Of a DNA stretch of 64,000 bases, positions 10,599-18,118 are shown one piece after another. The notes beneath the pieces were generated by a model. That model saw only the letters and a list, made by a program, of their open reading frames with translations, did no database searches and was not told the origin of the DNA. The position numbers were made by a program, and so were the translations under genes. Each line of letters begins with the position of its first letter. Positions within the stretch are counted from its first letter, which is position 1. This DNA comes from Vibrio ponticus. Its GTDB lineage: Bacteria; Pseudomonadota; Gammaproteobacteria; Enterobacterales; Vibrionaceae. The stretch covers positions 558,001 through 622,000 of the forward strand of contig NZ_AP019657.1 of assembly GCF_009938225.1 (NCBI RefSeq), given 5' to 3'.

Positions 10599-10868
10599 AT
10601 GACTCCTGAAATGTTTGTGGAATTGTTTCGTGATGCACTGTGGATGGTTCTTATCATGGTGTGTGCGATTGTTATTCCCAGTCTGTTGATTGGTTTGGTC
10701 GTGGCGATTTTTCAAGCGGCAACCTCAATCAACGAACAGACACTGAGCTTTTTACCTCGTTTGGTGGTGACATTACTCGCCTTGATGTTCTTTGGTCATA
10801 TGATGACGCAAATGATGACGGAGTATTTCTATTCCATCATCGAACGTCTGCCACAAGTGCTGTACTAG
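10599..10868 (+). CDS. fliQ: Flagellar export-gate protein FliQ
   Basis: FliQ is a small export-gate subunit with two membrane helices (89 residues, the normal family size). Helix one is around WMVLIMVCAIVIPSLLIGLVVAIFQ and helix two around LPRLVVTLLALMFFGHMM. The motif AATSINEQTLSFLPR between them is diagnostic. A GCGGGAGA ribosome site precedes the ATG. Confidence 0.95.
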   Translation: MTPEMFVELFRDALWMVLIMVCAIVIPSLLIGLVVAIFQAATSINEQTLSFLPRLVVTLLALMFFGHMMTQMMTEYFYSIIERLPQVLY

Positions 10869-10876
10869 GCTCGTCA

Positions 10877-11659
10877 ATGGAATATCCAGCGCATATCGTA
10901 CTTGAGTGGATCGCCAACTACTTTTGGCCTTATACCCGCATAGCAGCCATGTTAATGGTGATGTCGGTTACGGGTGCGCGGTTTGTGCCTAACCGCGTGC
11001 GATTGTATCTCGGTTTAGCGATTACACTCGCGGTTATGCCAGCGATACCTAAGGTCCCTGAGAGTATTGAATTGCTCTCGTTTGAGGGCTTTATGGTGTT
11101 GTTTGAACAGATTGTGATTGGCGTAGCGATGGGCACTGTGACCCAGTTTATGATCCAGATCTTTGTCATTTTAGGTCAAATACTGGGTATGCAATCAAGC
11201 TTAGGTTTTGCCTCAATGGTTGACCCAGCCAACGGTCAAAATACTCCGTTGCTTGGTCAATTGTTTATGTTTTTAGCGACGATGTTTTTTTTGGCTACTG
11301 ATGGGCATTTGAAAATGTTGATGCTGGTGGTGATGAGCTTTAAATCGTTACCGATTGGTGTCGGCTCATTAACGGCGGTGGATTTTCGTGAGCTAGCATT
11401 GTGGCTTGGAACCATGTTCCAGTTTGCGCTGAGTATGTCACTATCAGGCATTATTGCGCTGTTAACGATTAACTTGTCGTTTGGTGTCATGACCCGTGCA
11501 GCGCCGCAGTTAAATATTTTCTCGTTAGGTTTTGCCTTCGCTTTGATCGTCGGCTTGTTATTGTGTTGGTACATCCTTGGTGGTTTGTTTACCCACTACG
11601 AGTTGATTTGGCTAGAAGGCGAACAACAAATTTGTCGTTTTATTCGTTTGGACTGCTAG
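10877..11659 (+). CDS. fliR: Flagellar export-gate protein FliR
   Basis: FliR is a polytopic export-gate subunit that nucleates the FliPQR complex. The start is the ATG at 10877 (MEYPAHIVLEWIANYFWPY), 8 bases after fliQ. The open frame extends back to 10640 inside fliQ, but that extension has no hydrophobic character, so it is a chance overlap. The resulting 260 residues match the family. Multiple membrane helices are present, with the typical segments GMQSSLGFASMVDPANGQNTP and TINLSFGVMTRAAPQLNIFS. Confidence 0.95.
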   Translation: MEYPAHIVLEWIANYFWPYTRIAAMLMVMSVTGARFVPNRVRLYLGLAITLAVMPAIPKVPESIELLSFEGFMVLFEQIVIGVAMGTVTQFMIQIFVILGQILGMQSSLGFASMVDPANGQNTPLLGQLFMFLATMFFLATDGHLKMLMLVVMSFKSLPIGVGSLTAVDFRELALWLGTMFQFALSMSLSGIIALLTINLSFGVMTRAAPQLNIFSLGFAFALIVGLLLCWYILGGLFTHYELIWLEGEQQICRFIRLDC

Positions 11660-11692
11660 TCCTTAAATTGAACCGATAGACAGGAGACTGCT

Positions 11693-12823
11693 TTGGCAGA
11701 ATCAGACGGTCAAGAACGTACCGAAGACGCCACGCCCAGGCGCTTGCAACAGGCTCGAGAAAAAGGGCAGGTTGCAAGGTCAAAAGAGTTAGCGTCGGTT
11801 TCGGTATTAGTGGTGGGTTCAATCGCCTTGATGTGGTTTGGCGAGGGGTTAGCGTACGCGTTATATCGGATTATGCAGCGACTATTCGATCTCTCCCGTG
11901 AAGAAGTGTTCGACCAAACCAAACTGTTTGATATCGCGTTGGGTTCGATGGGCGCACTTATTTTGCCACTACTGTTGATTTTGTTGGTGTTGTTTATTGC
12001 GGCACTGGTTGGCGCAGCGGGCGTCGGAGGGGTGAGCTTTTCAACCGAAGCGGCGATGCCAAAATTGTCGAAAATGAATCCACTCAGTGGTTTAAAACGC
12101 ATGGTTGGCATGCAAAGCTGGGTCGAGTTGATTAAGTCTATCCTTAAAGTCACTCTCGTCTCAGGCATGGCGTTTTATCTGATTAATGCCGCCAAAGAAG
12201 ATCTGTTCCAGCTCAGTTTGGATGTCTATCCACAAAACATCTTTCACGCCTTAGATATTCTGCTCAACTTTATTCTATTAATCAGTTGTTCACTGTTGAT
12301 CGTGGTGGCTATCGATATTCCATTCCAGATCTGGCAACACGCGAACCAATTAAAAATGACCAAGCAGGAAGTAAAAGACGAATACAAAGAGACCGAAGGT
12401 AAGCCGGAAGTGAAAGGTCGTATTCGGATGCTCCAACGCGAAGCGGCGCAACGACGCATGATGGCAGAAGTACCGCAAGCTGACGTTATTATTACCAACC
12501 CGGAGCACTTCTCAGTCGCGCTGCGTTATGACCAAAGTAAAGATCGCGCACCAGTCGTCGTTGCTAAAGGGGTCGATCACATGGCGATGAAAATCCGGGA
12601 AGTGGCGCGAGAGCACAATATTTATATCGTACCCGCACCACCATTGGCTCGATCGCTCTATCATTCGACTGAACTTGAGCAAGAGATCCCTGATGGGCTA
12701 TTTACTGCCGTTGCTCAAGTACTGGCGTATGTATTCCAGCTTAAGCAATACCGCAGAAAAGGTGGTCAGCGTCCAAATCTAAAAGCGTCAGAGCTACCGA
12801 TCCCGCCGGACTTGAGGCAATAA
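11693..12823 (+). CDS. flhB: Flagellar export switch protein FlhB
   Basis: FlhB is the export-gate component whose autocleavage switches secretion from hook to filament substrates. The TTG start at 11693 follows a strong CAGGAGA ribosome site. The 376 residues begin with the family signature QERTEDATPRRLQQAREKGQVARSKEL. Four membrane helices follow, then a cytoplasmic domain with the cleavage motif NPEH at residues 269-272, the same position as in Salmonella (N269/P270). It ends the first flagellar operon. flhA is not adjacent but lies about 42 kb downstream. Confidence 0.97.
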   Translation: MAESDGQERTEDATPRRLQQAREKGQVARSKELASVSVLVVGSIALMWFGEGLAYALYRIMQRLFDLSREEVFDQTKLFDIALGSMGALILPLLLILLVLFIAALVGAAGVGGVSFSTEAAMPKLSKMNPLSGLKRMVGMQSWVELIKSILKVTLVSGMAFYLINAAKEDLFQLSLDVYPQNIFHALDILLNFILLISCSLLIVVAIDIPFQIWQHANQLKMTKQEVKDEYKETEGKPEVKGRIRMLQREAAQRRMMAEVPQADVIITNPEHFSVALRYDQSKDRAPVVVAKGVDHMAMKIREVAREHNIYIVPAPPLARSLYHSTELEQEIPDGLFTAVAQVLAYVFQLKQYRRKGGQRPNLKASELPIPPDLRQ

Positions 12824-13067
12824 CCGCATAGATAACGGACTCGGGAACGCATTCGCTTACGGAACGCTCGGTTCCTCCTCGCTTAAGGAATGAATCTCAA
12901 CACTCTTGCTTAGTAAACAAGACCGGGCAAAATTATCCGTTATCCGTTATCCGTTATCCGTTATCCGTTATCCGTTATCCGTTATCCGTTATCCGTTATC
13001 CGTAGCACGGCGACCCACGCCGTGCGTTCCCGCATCCCAAATCTCGAATCCGAGAAGCTTTGCTTCT
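12824..13067. repeat. Intergenic repeat element between flhB and smrB
   Basis: This 244-base gap has no credible gene. From left to right it holds ATAACGGActcGGGAACGC (about 12831-12850), a GGAACGCTCGGTTCC hairpin region, a heptamer tandem array (separate entry), a hairpin GCACGGCG-acc-ca-CGCCGTGC (13005-13025), the motif GCGTTCCCGCATC (about 13022-13034), and a hairpin GAGAAGC-ttt-GCTTCTC (about 13050-13066) abutting the smrB stop. The left and right motifs GGGAACGC and GCGTTCCC are inverted with respect to each other. No U-tract follows the hairpins, so none is a convincing terminator. Confidence 0.75.
12933..13002. repeat. Heptamer tandem array, 10 perfect copies of TTATCCG
   Basis: Ten uninterrupted copies of the 7-base unit TTATCCG run from 12933 to 13002. 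On the other strand the unit reads CGGATAA. The left flank contains the reverse complement of the unit (ATAACGGA near 12831). Because 7 is not a multiple of 3, each frame of the array reads a repeating three-codon-phase peptide that produces a false open frame on the plus strand (12906-13124). A second array of a related unit occurs at 48816. Confidence 0.95.
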
Positions 13068-13598
13068 CTATTTCTCAGGTATCGACAACAACACCAAAAG
13101 CGCACCATCACCACCAAACTCTAGTGGCGCTTGGTGGAACGCCATTACATCAGGATGTTGAGCCAGCCAAAGTGGCGCTTTTTGTTTAAGAATATGCTTG
13201 CCGATACCGTGCTGAACGCACGCACAATGCACTTCGTTTTTGATACAATAGGCAATCATTGCCCCCAACTCGCGTTTGGCTTCTTGTTGGGTCATACCGT
13301 GCATATCGAGAAATACGTCAGGAACGTAAACGCCGCGACGTAATCTCTTTACTTCATAGGTAGATACGTCATCACGGGCATAACGAGTTGGTCCCTCTTC
13401 GCTAAGAAGTGGCACAAACTCGTCAGAGAAATAGAACTCAGCGTCACTGCTTTCGCGCGCAGAGCGTTTTATTTCTTTTTGCTTAGTATTTTTTTTTGGT
13501 TGCTGGACTATGGTATCCTGTGGCAACTTTTTTACGCCTTGTACTGCATCCCTAAATAGGGCGAAATCGTCGTCGGCATCGATGTCTTTTTTACTCAT
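13068..13598 (-). CDS. smrB: Smr-domain ribosome-rescue endonuclease SmrB
   Basis: SmrB cleaves mRNA at collided ribosomes (established for the E. coli homologue, formerly YfcN). I place the start at 13598 (MSKKDIDADDDFALF), giving 176 residues against about 183 in E. coli. The frame extends further upstream but would overlap the prmB promoter. An N-terminal charged region with a lysine-rich segment precedes the C-terminal Smr domain, with DMHGMTQQEAKRELGAMIAYC and CVQHGIGKHILKQ. It is divergent from prmB, the same arrangement as in enterics. Confidence 0.92.
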   Translation of the reverse strand: MSKKDIDADDDFALFRDAVQGVKKLPQDTIVQQPKKNTKQKEIKRSARESSDAEFYFSDEFVPLLSEEGPTRYARDDVSTYEVKRLRRGVYVPDVFLDMHGMTQQEAKRELGAMIAYCIKNEVHCACVQHGIGKHILKQKAPLWLAQHPDVMAFHQAPLEFGGDGALLVLLSIPEK

Positions 13599-13672
13599 GG
13601 GATAAACTTTGATGTTAATTTCAGCATCACTAATTTGCATTGGCAGTATTGTAGCGCTTTTCGGAGACAATT

Positions 13673-14605
13673 TTGGATAAGATTTTTGTAGAAGAAGCGG
13701 TATCGGAACTCCATACCCTTCAAGATATGATCCGCTGGACAGTGAGCCGCTTTAACGCAGCGAACCTGTTTTACGGTCACGGTACAGATAACGCGTGGGA
13801 TGAAGCGGTTCAGCTGATCCTGCCAACCCTTTATCTACCAATTGATGTGCCTCCACATGTGCTTAACTCACGCCTAACAACCAGCGAGCGCATGCGTATC
13901 GTTGAGCGCGTGGTAAAACGCATTAATGAGCGTACGCCAACTGCTTACCTAACCAACAAAGCTTGGTTCTGTGGATTAGAATTTTTTGTTGATGAGCGCG
14001 TATTAGTGCCACGTTCACCAATCGGTGAACTCATCCAAGCTGAATTCCAACCATGGCTAGTTGAAGAGCCTGTGCGCATTATGGATCTATGTACGGGCAG
14101 TGGCTGTATTGCGATCGCGTGTGCGCATGCGTTCCCAGACGCAGAAGTGGATGCGATTGATATATCGACTGACGCACTGCAAGTTGCGGAACAGAACATT
14201 CAAGATCACGGTATGGAACAGCAAGTTTTCCCTATCCGTTCAGATCTATTCCGTGATTTAGAGAAAGAGAAGTACAACATTATCGTGACTAACCCACCAT
14301 ATGTTGATGCGGAAGATATGAATAGTCTGCCAGAAGAGTTCACTCACGAGCCTGAACTGGGTCTAGCGGCGGGCACTGACGGTCTTAAACTGGTACGTCG
14401 TATTCTGGCTAATGCACCGGATTACCTAACAGAGCAAGGTATCCTTGTTTGTGAAGTAGGTAACTCTATGGTGCACATGATGGAACAGTACCCACACATT
14501 CCATTTACGTGGCTAGAGTTTGAAAACGGTGGTCACGGCGTATTTATGCTAACTCGCGATCAGCTAGTTGAGTGTGCAGAAGATTTTAAACTGTACATCG
14601 ACTAA
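13673..14605 (+). CDS. prmB: Ribosomal protein L3 N5-glutamine methyltransferase PrmB
   Basis: PrmB methylates a glutamine side chain of ribosomal protein L3 using S-adenosylmethionine. The TTG start at 13673 follows GGAGA. The 310 residues start [13 protein letters not shown], as in E. coli. The class I methyltransferase motif [13 protein letters not shown] and the catalytic NPPY (in [14 protein letters not shown]) are present. A rho-independent terminator follows at 14631. Confidence 0.96.
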   Translation: MDKIFVEEAVSELHTLQDMIRWTVSRFNAANLFYGHGTDNAWDEAVQLILPTLYLPIDVPPHVLNSRLTTSERMRIVERVVKRINERTPTAYLTNKAWFCGLEFFVDERVLVPRSPIGELIQAEFQPWLVEEPVRIMDLCTGSGCIAIACAHAFPDAEVDAIDISTDALQVAEQNIQDHGMEQQVFPIRSDLFRDLEKEKYNIIVTNPPYVDAEDMNSLPEEFTHEPELGLAAGTDGLKLVRRILANAPDYLTEQGILVCEVGNSMVHMMEQYPHIPFTWLEFENGGHGVFMLTRDQLVECAEDFKLYID

Positions 14606-14630
14606 TGTGAGCCGATACTCAGTTGTTCAA

Positions 14631-14657
14631 CGCCATGCTTATGCATGGCGTTTTTGT
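14631..14657 (+). terminator. Rho-independent terminator after prmB
   Basis: A perfect hairpin CGCCATGC-TTAT-GCATGGCG (14631-14650) is followed by a T-run. It lies 26 bases after the prmB stop. Confidence 0.9.
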
Positions 14658-14796
14658 TATTAGTGGCAAGGAAAAAGGCTAAATTTGTTGCGAATTGGGG
14701 GTTTACATCAATTCGTAATCAAGCGACTATGAAAACACGAATAACAGGAAGGAAGGCTGTAAACAGGTCATTTACAGCGACATAATTGGGGAAGCA

Positions 14797-15882
14797 ATGG
14801 CAGGAAATAGTATCGGACAACATTTTCGAGTGACGACATTCGGAGAAAGTCACGGTATCGCACTAGGATGTATCGTTGACGGCTGCCCTCCGGGGTTAGA
14901 AATTTCAGAAGAAATGATTCAAGTGGATTTGGACCGTCGCCGTCCTGGCACTTCTCGTTATACCACTGCGCGTCGTGAACCCGATCAAGTTAAGATTTTA
15001 TCTGGTGTGTTTGAAGGTAAAACCACTGGCACATCGATCGGTTTGTTAATTGAAAACACCGATCAACGCTCAAAAGATTACTCGGATATCAAAGATAAAT
15101 TTCGTCCGGGGCATGCGGATTACACTTACCATCAAAAATATGGTGTGCGCGATTATCGTGGTGGCGGTCGTTCGTCAGCACGTGAAACGGCAATGCGTGT
15201 TGCGGCGGGAGCGATTGCTAAGCAGTACTTGAAACAAGAATTTGGTGTCGAGATCCGCGCTTATCTATCACAGATGGGTGATGTCGCGATTGAGAAAGTG
15301 GATTGGAACGAGATTGAAAATAATCCATTCTTTAGCCCAGATGTCGACAAAGTGGAAGCGTTTGACCAACTGATCCGCGATTTGAAAAAACAAGGTGACT
15401 CGATTGGTGCCAAGATCCAAGTCGTCGCAACCAATGTGCCAGTCGGGCTTGGTGAGCCGGTATTTGATCGTCTTGATGCGGACATTGCTCATGCACTAAT
15501 GAGCATCAACGCGGTTAAAGGCGTTGAAATCGGGGATGGTTTTGATGTGGTCAGCCAAAAGGGCAGTGAGCACCGTGATACGCTTTCGCCACAAGGCTTC
15601 GGCAGTAACCATGCTGGTGGTATTTTAGGTGGCATCTCGACGGGACAAGATATCGTTGCCAATATTGCACTTAAACCAACCTCAAGTATTACCGTTCCCG
15701 GAGAAACGATTGATCGTCAAGGTCAGCCGACGGAGCTCATCACTAAAGGTCGTCACGATCCTTGCGTGGGTATTCGCGCGGTGCCCATCGCTGAAGCAAT
15801 GCTGGCGATTGTTGTGATGGATCATTTGCTGCGTCATCGCGGTCAAAACCATGGCGTGACAACGGAAACGCCACGCATCTAA
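14797..15882 (+). CDS. aroC: Chorismate synthase
   Basis: AroC converts 5-enolpyruvylshikimate-3-phosphate to chorismate, the last shikimate step, using reduced FMN. The 361-residue protein matches the family. It contains the signatures [18 protein letters not shown] near the N-terminus, [29 protein letters not shown] at about 105-133 and [18 protein letters not shown] at about 268-285. A GGGGAAG ribosome site precedes the ATG. A bidirectional terminator separates it from the convergent channel gene. Confidence 0.98.
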   Translation: MAGNSIGQHFRVTTFGESHGIALGCIVDGCPPGLEISEEMIQVDLDRRRPGTSRYTTARREPDQVKILSGVFEGKTTGTSIGLLIENTDQRSKDYSDIKDKFRPGHADYTYHQKYGVRDYRGGGRSSARETAMRVAAGAIAKQYLKQEFGVEIRAYLSQMGDVAIEKVDWNEIENNPFFSPDVDKVEAFDQLIRDLKKQGDSIGAKIQVVATNVPVGLGEPVFDRLDADIAHALMSINAVKGVEIGDGFDVVSQKGSEHRDTLSPQGFGSNHAGGILGGISTGQDIVANIALKPTSSITVPGETIDRQGQPTELITKGRHDPCVGIRAVPIAEAMLAIVVMDHLLRHRGQNHGVTTETPRI

Positions 15883-15910
15883 CGCTACCGCGATGTAAAC
15901 AGCTAAAATG

Positions 15911-15940
15911 TAAAAAGCCAATCCGAGGATTGGCTTTTTT
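15911..15940. terminator. Bidirectional terminator between aroC and the TRIC channel gene
   Basis: The hairpin AGCCAAT-ccgagg-ATTGGCT (15916-15935) is flanked by an A-run on the left and a T-run on the right, so it can end transcription from both convergent genes. Confidence 0.88.
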
Positions 15941-15972
15941 GATCTTGATGGGTTGCCCATAGCGAAATGCGT

Positions 15973-16596
15973 TTAGTGTAGCGGCTCTTCACTTTCCAAA
16001 TGGAATGAAGGTAAACGCCATTTAAAGCGTACTGCAGCCATACGTAGTAGATAACCCACCACAAGGGTCGTAATGGTTGCTGTAACATCATCAATACCAA
16101 ATTCCAGCAACAACAGATAAAGACCAGAGGCAACTAGGGCGACTGAAGCATACAGTTCTTCATGCAAAACCAACGGTGTTTGGCGACAGATCAAGTCACG
16201 CAGTAGACCACCGAATACACCAGTTACCAAAGCAGAAACCATGCAGATGCCAGGGTGCAGACCCATGCCCATTGCTACTTTAGTACCAATGATACTGAAT
16301 ACGATCAGACCGAGAGCATCAAGGCGAATAAACAACCCTTTGAGTTTGATGACCCATTTTGCCAAGCCAGTAGTTAACACACCAGCGATACACGTAATCG
16401 CTAAAAATTCAGGGTTTTTTACCCATCCAAGTGGGTAATGACCAAGCAGAATGTCACGCACTGTGCCGCCACCGATCGCGGTTGCACTTGCAACTAACAT
16501 CACACCAAACCAGTCCATTTTACGACGACCAGCACTAAGGGCTCCGGTCATCGCTTCTGCTGTAATACCAATAATGTATAACACGCTCAGTAGCAT
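15973..16596 (-). CDS. TRIC-family (YicG/UPF0126) membrane channel protein
   Basis: This inner-membrane protein has 207 residues and two tandem UPF0126/TRIC-type repeats, each of three hydrophobic helices. The repeated glycine motifs are GGGTVRDILLGHYPLGWVKNP in the first half and GGLLRDLICRQTPLVL in the second, which mark prokaryotic TRIC homologues. The family is thought to conduct small cations, and a role with amino acids has also been proposed. The substrate here is unknown. In E. coli this slot between aroC and epmC holds other genes (mepA, yfcA). The 287-base gap upstream, shared with epmC, shows no riboswitch I can recognise. Confidence 0.85.
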   Translation of the reverse strand: MLLSVLYIIGITAEAMTGALSAGRRKMDWFGVMLVASATAIGGGTVRDILLGHYPLGWVKNPEFLAITCIAGVLTTGLAKWVIKLKGLFIRLDALGLIVFSIIGTKVAMGMGLHPGICMVSALVTGVFGGLLRDLICRQTPLVLHEELYASVALVASGLYLLLLEFGIDDVTATITTLVVGYLLRMAAVRFKWRLPSFHLESEEPLH

Positions 16597-16883
16597 AACG
16601 ATTACTCGACTAAATCAAGGGGGAGATAGACACGGTTACTCACCTGTGATCACGAAAATATTGCTGATGCAATTCTCAGTGAGGCAGGTATAGGAAACCC
16701 CATCTTATAAAACGGATAGGCGAGTGTAGTGGTTGTGAAGGCAAAAGGCGAATGAGTTTTGTTGGTCGCGAAAACGTTTTTCAGATAATTTTTTCTAATG
16801 TCATTAGCGAAAGTAGGGAATTGCAATGACGAAGAAATGTGAGAGAATGCCTGCGCTGTAACCGATTTTACTATAAAGCGACC

Positions 16884-17414
16884 ATGACACACGATTACCA
16901 AGATCTTATCAAAATCTTTAATGACACTTTTTACACCAGCTTTAATACCAAATTGGAGCTAGGTGGTGATGAGCCAATTTATCTACCGGCGGATGAGCAG
17001 TTCGATTACCACCGGATTATTTTTGCCCGAGGTTTCTACGCGTCGGCGCTGCATGAAATTGCGCACTGGTGTGTGGCGGGACCTGAGCGTCGTTTACTGG
17101 AAGATTTTGGTTACTGGTATGAACCTGATGGGCGCACTGCGCAAGTTCAAGCTGAATTTGAAAAAGTAGAAATTCGCCCGCAAGCTTATGAGTGGATTTT
17201 AGCGCTGAGCGCAGGATTTCCATTTAATGTTAGCTGCGATAACTTAAATGGTGATTTCGAACCAGATCGATTAGCGTTTATGGGGAAAGTACACGCTGAA
17301 GTGCTGTCAATTCTTGAACAAGGCATTCCACCGCGAGTGAAAATGCTCTCTGAGGCGATGCGATCTTTTTATCAAGTTGCGCCACTGACTGCTGAGATGT
17401 TTCAAGTTAAGTAA
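16884..17414 (+). CDS. epmC: Elongation factor P hydroxylase EpmC
   Basis: EpmC hydroxylates the beta-lysylated lysine of elongation factor P, the last step of that modification. I start at the ATG at 16884 (MTHDYQDLIKIFNDTF), giving 176 residues against about 180 in E. coli YfcM. The upstream extension to 16839 is not conserved in character. The metal-binding signature LHEIAHWC is present, with RLLEDFGYWYEPDGRT downstream, both typical of the YfcM family. It lies in the conserved aroC-epmC-yfcL-mnmC-fabB neighbourhood, but an inserted block separates it from yfcL here. Confidence 0.93.
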   Translation: MTHDYQDLIKIFNDTFYTSFNTKLELGGDEPIYLPADEQFDYHRIIFARGFYASALHEIAHWCVAGPERRLLEDFGYWYEPDGRTAQVQAEFEKVEIRPQAYEWILALSAGFPFNVSCDNLNGDFEPDRLAFMGKVHAEVLSILEQGIPPRVKMLSEAMRSFYQVAPLTAEMFQVK

Positions 17415-17578
17415 TACCAATCAGCATAAGTCTTTGATCATTCTTGCTGATTAAAATCGCTGATAACGTTGTTGCAGATTTTGTAATTAGAATAACTAGT
17501 TAGCGGCAATCTGCGCCTAGTTCTAAGCGATTTTCCTTGCGCAATTTTCTGACCCCTTACTTATCCTGATTGGCATAA
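17412..17578. mobile_element. MITE-like palindromic element with 20-bp terminal inverted repeats
   Basis: A 167-base non-coding element begins immediately at the epmC stop. Its ends, TAATACCAATCAGCATAAGT (17412-17431) and ACTTATCCTGATTGGCATAA (17559-17578), are inverted copies that match at 17 of 20 positions. Internal inverted segments (AATCAGCA with TGCTGATT near 17419-17451, and GCAGATT with AATCTGC) would let the transcript fold as a long imperfect hairpin. There is no open frame inside. This fits a miniature inverted-repeat element. I cannot confirm copy number from one window. Confidence 0.7.
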
Positions 17579-17597
17579 GCATTGAAATTGATGAGAG

Positions 17598-17645
17598 AAC
17601 CGAGCCCCCTATTTTGTGTATCAAGTAGGGGGTTCGGTTGGTTTT
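17598..17645. terminator. Hairpin terminator downstream of the lipoprotein gene
   Basis: A long stem AACCGAGCCCCCTA pairs with TAGGGGGTTCGGTT (17598-17639) and is followed on the plus strand by GGTTTTT. It lies just beyond the stop of the minus-strand lipoprotein gene. The U-tract favours plus-strand use, but the strong stem probably stops both directions. Confidence 0.75.
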
Positions 17646-17655
17646 TGGCTTTCCG

Positions 17656-18102
17656 TTATGGGATAAGCCAAGTACTTTGCGCTTGGTTGTCATACTGCCA
17701 AGTGAAAGTAAGTGGATTGCTGCCTGCCTCCATTGGCGTCACTTCTGCGATCAGTGACAGCTGGTGGTTAGGCAGCAGCAATTCGAATTTACCGATACCG
17801 TCGTCTAGGCTCGCTTTGGTAAAGCAGCTATCGTAATCAATTTTTTGCCCGTTATTTGGGCATATCACGATATACGCTTGTTTACCTGATAGTTGAGTTA
17901 AATTTACGTCGATAGTTAATTGATAAGTGGATGACAAGGTATTGTCACTGGCAACCACAATGTCAGACATTGCTCGGGTTGGAGCGCTGGGCGCTGCTGC
18001 TGAGCCGCCTCCATTATCACTACTACCGCCGCCGCCCCCCCCACAGCCGACAAGAACAAGGGTAAACATACCTGTTAGTAACCATTGAGTTTGCATTTTC
18101 AT
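17656..18102 (-). CDS. Small secreted lipoprotein of unknown function
   Basis: A 148-residue protein starts at 18102, with GAGGAG seven bases before the ATG. The N-terminus MKMQTQWLLTGMFTLVLVGC ends in a lipobox (LVGC, lipidated Cys20). A Gly/Ser tether (GGGGGGSSDNGGGSAAA) follows, then a roughly 110-residue domain of beta-rich character with two cysteines (VICPNNGQKIDYDSCFTKAS) that could form a disulfide. It starts 16 bases after the stop of the LruC gene and is surely cotranscribed with it. I do not recognise the domain. The context suggests a cell-surface partner of the LruC protein. Confidence 0.75.
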   Translation of the reverse strand: MKMQTQWLLTGMFTLVLVGCGGGGGGSSDNGGGSAAAPSAPTRAMSDIVVASDNTLSSTYQLTIDVNLTQLSGKQAYIVICPNNGQKIDYDSCFTKASLDDGIGKFELLLPNHQLSLIAEVTPMEAGSNPLTFTWQYDNQAQSTWLIP

Positions 18103-18118
18103 TATGTTTCTCCTCGCC

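Noticed and set aside
10640..10876. Upstream extension of the fliR frame
   Set aside because: It overlaps fliQ almost entirely, is hydrophilic and is unlike any FliR N-terminus. The ATG at 10877 gives the normal length.
12906..13124. Open frame of 72 codons on the plus strand with a repeating peptide
   Set aside because: It is a product of the TTATCCG array read in a frame that happens to stay open. There is no ribosome site and no domain.
16597..16883. Glycine or TPP riboswitch upstream of the TRIC gene
   Set aside because: I saw a CTGAGA motif on the minus strand, but the other conserved blocks of either riboswitch are missing.
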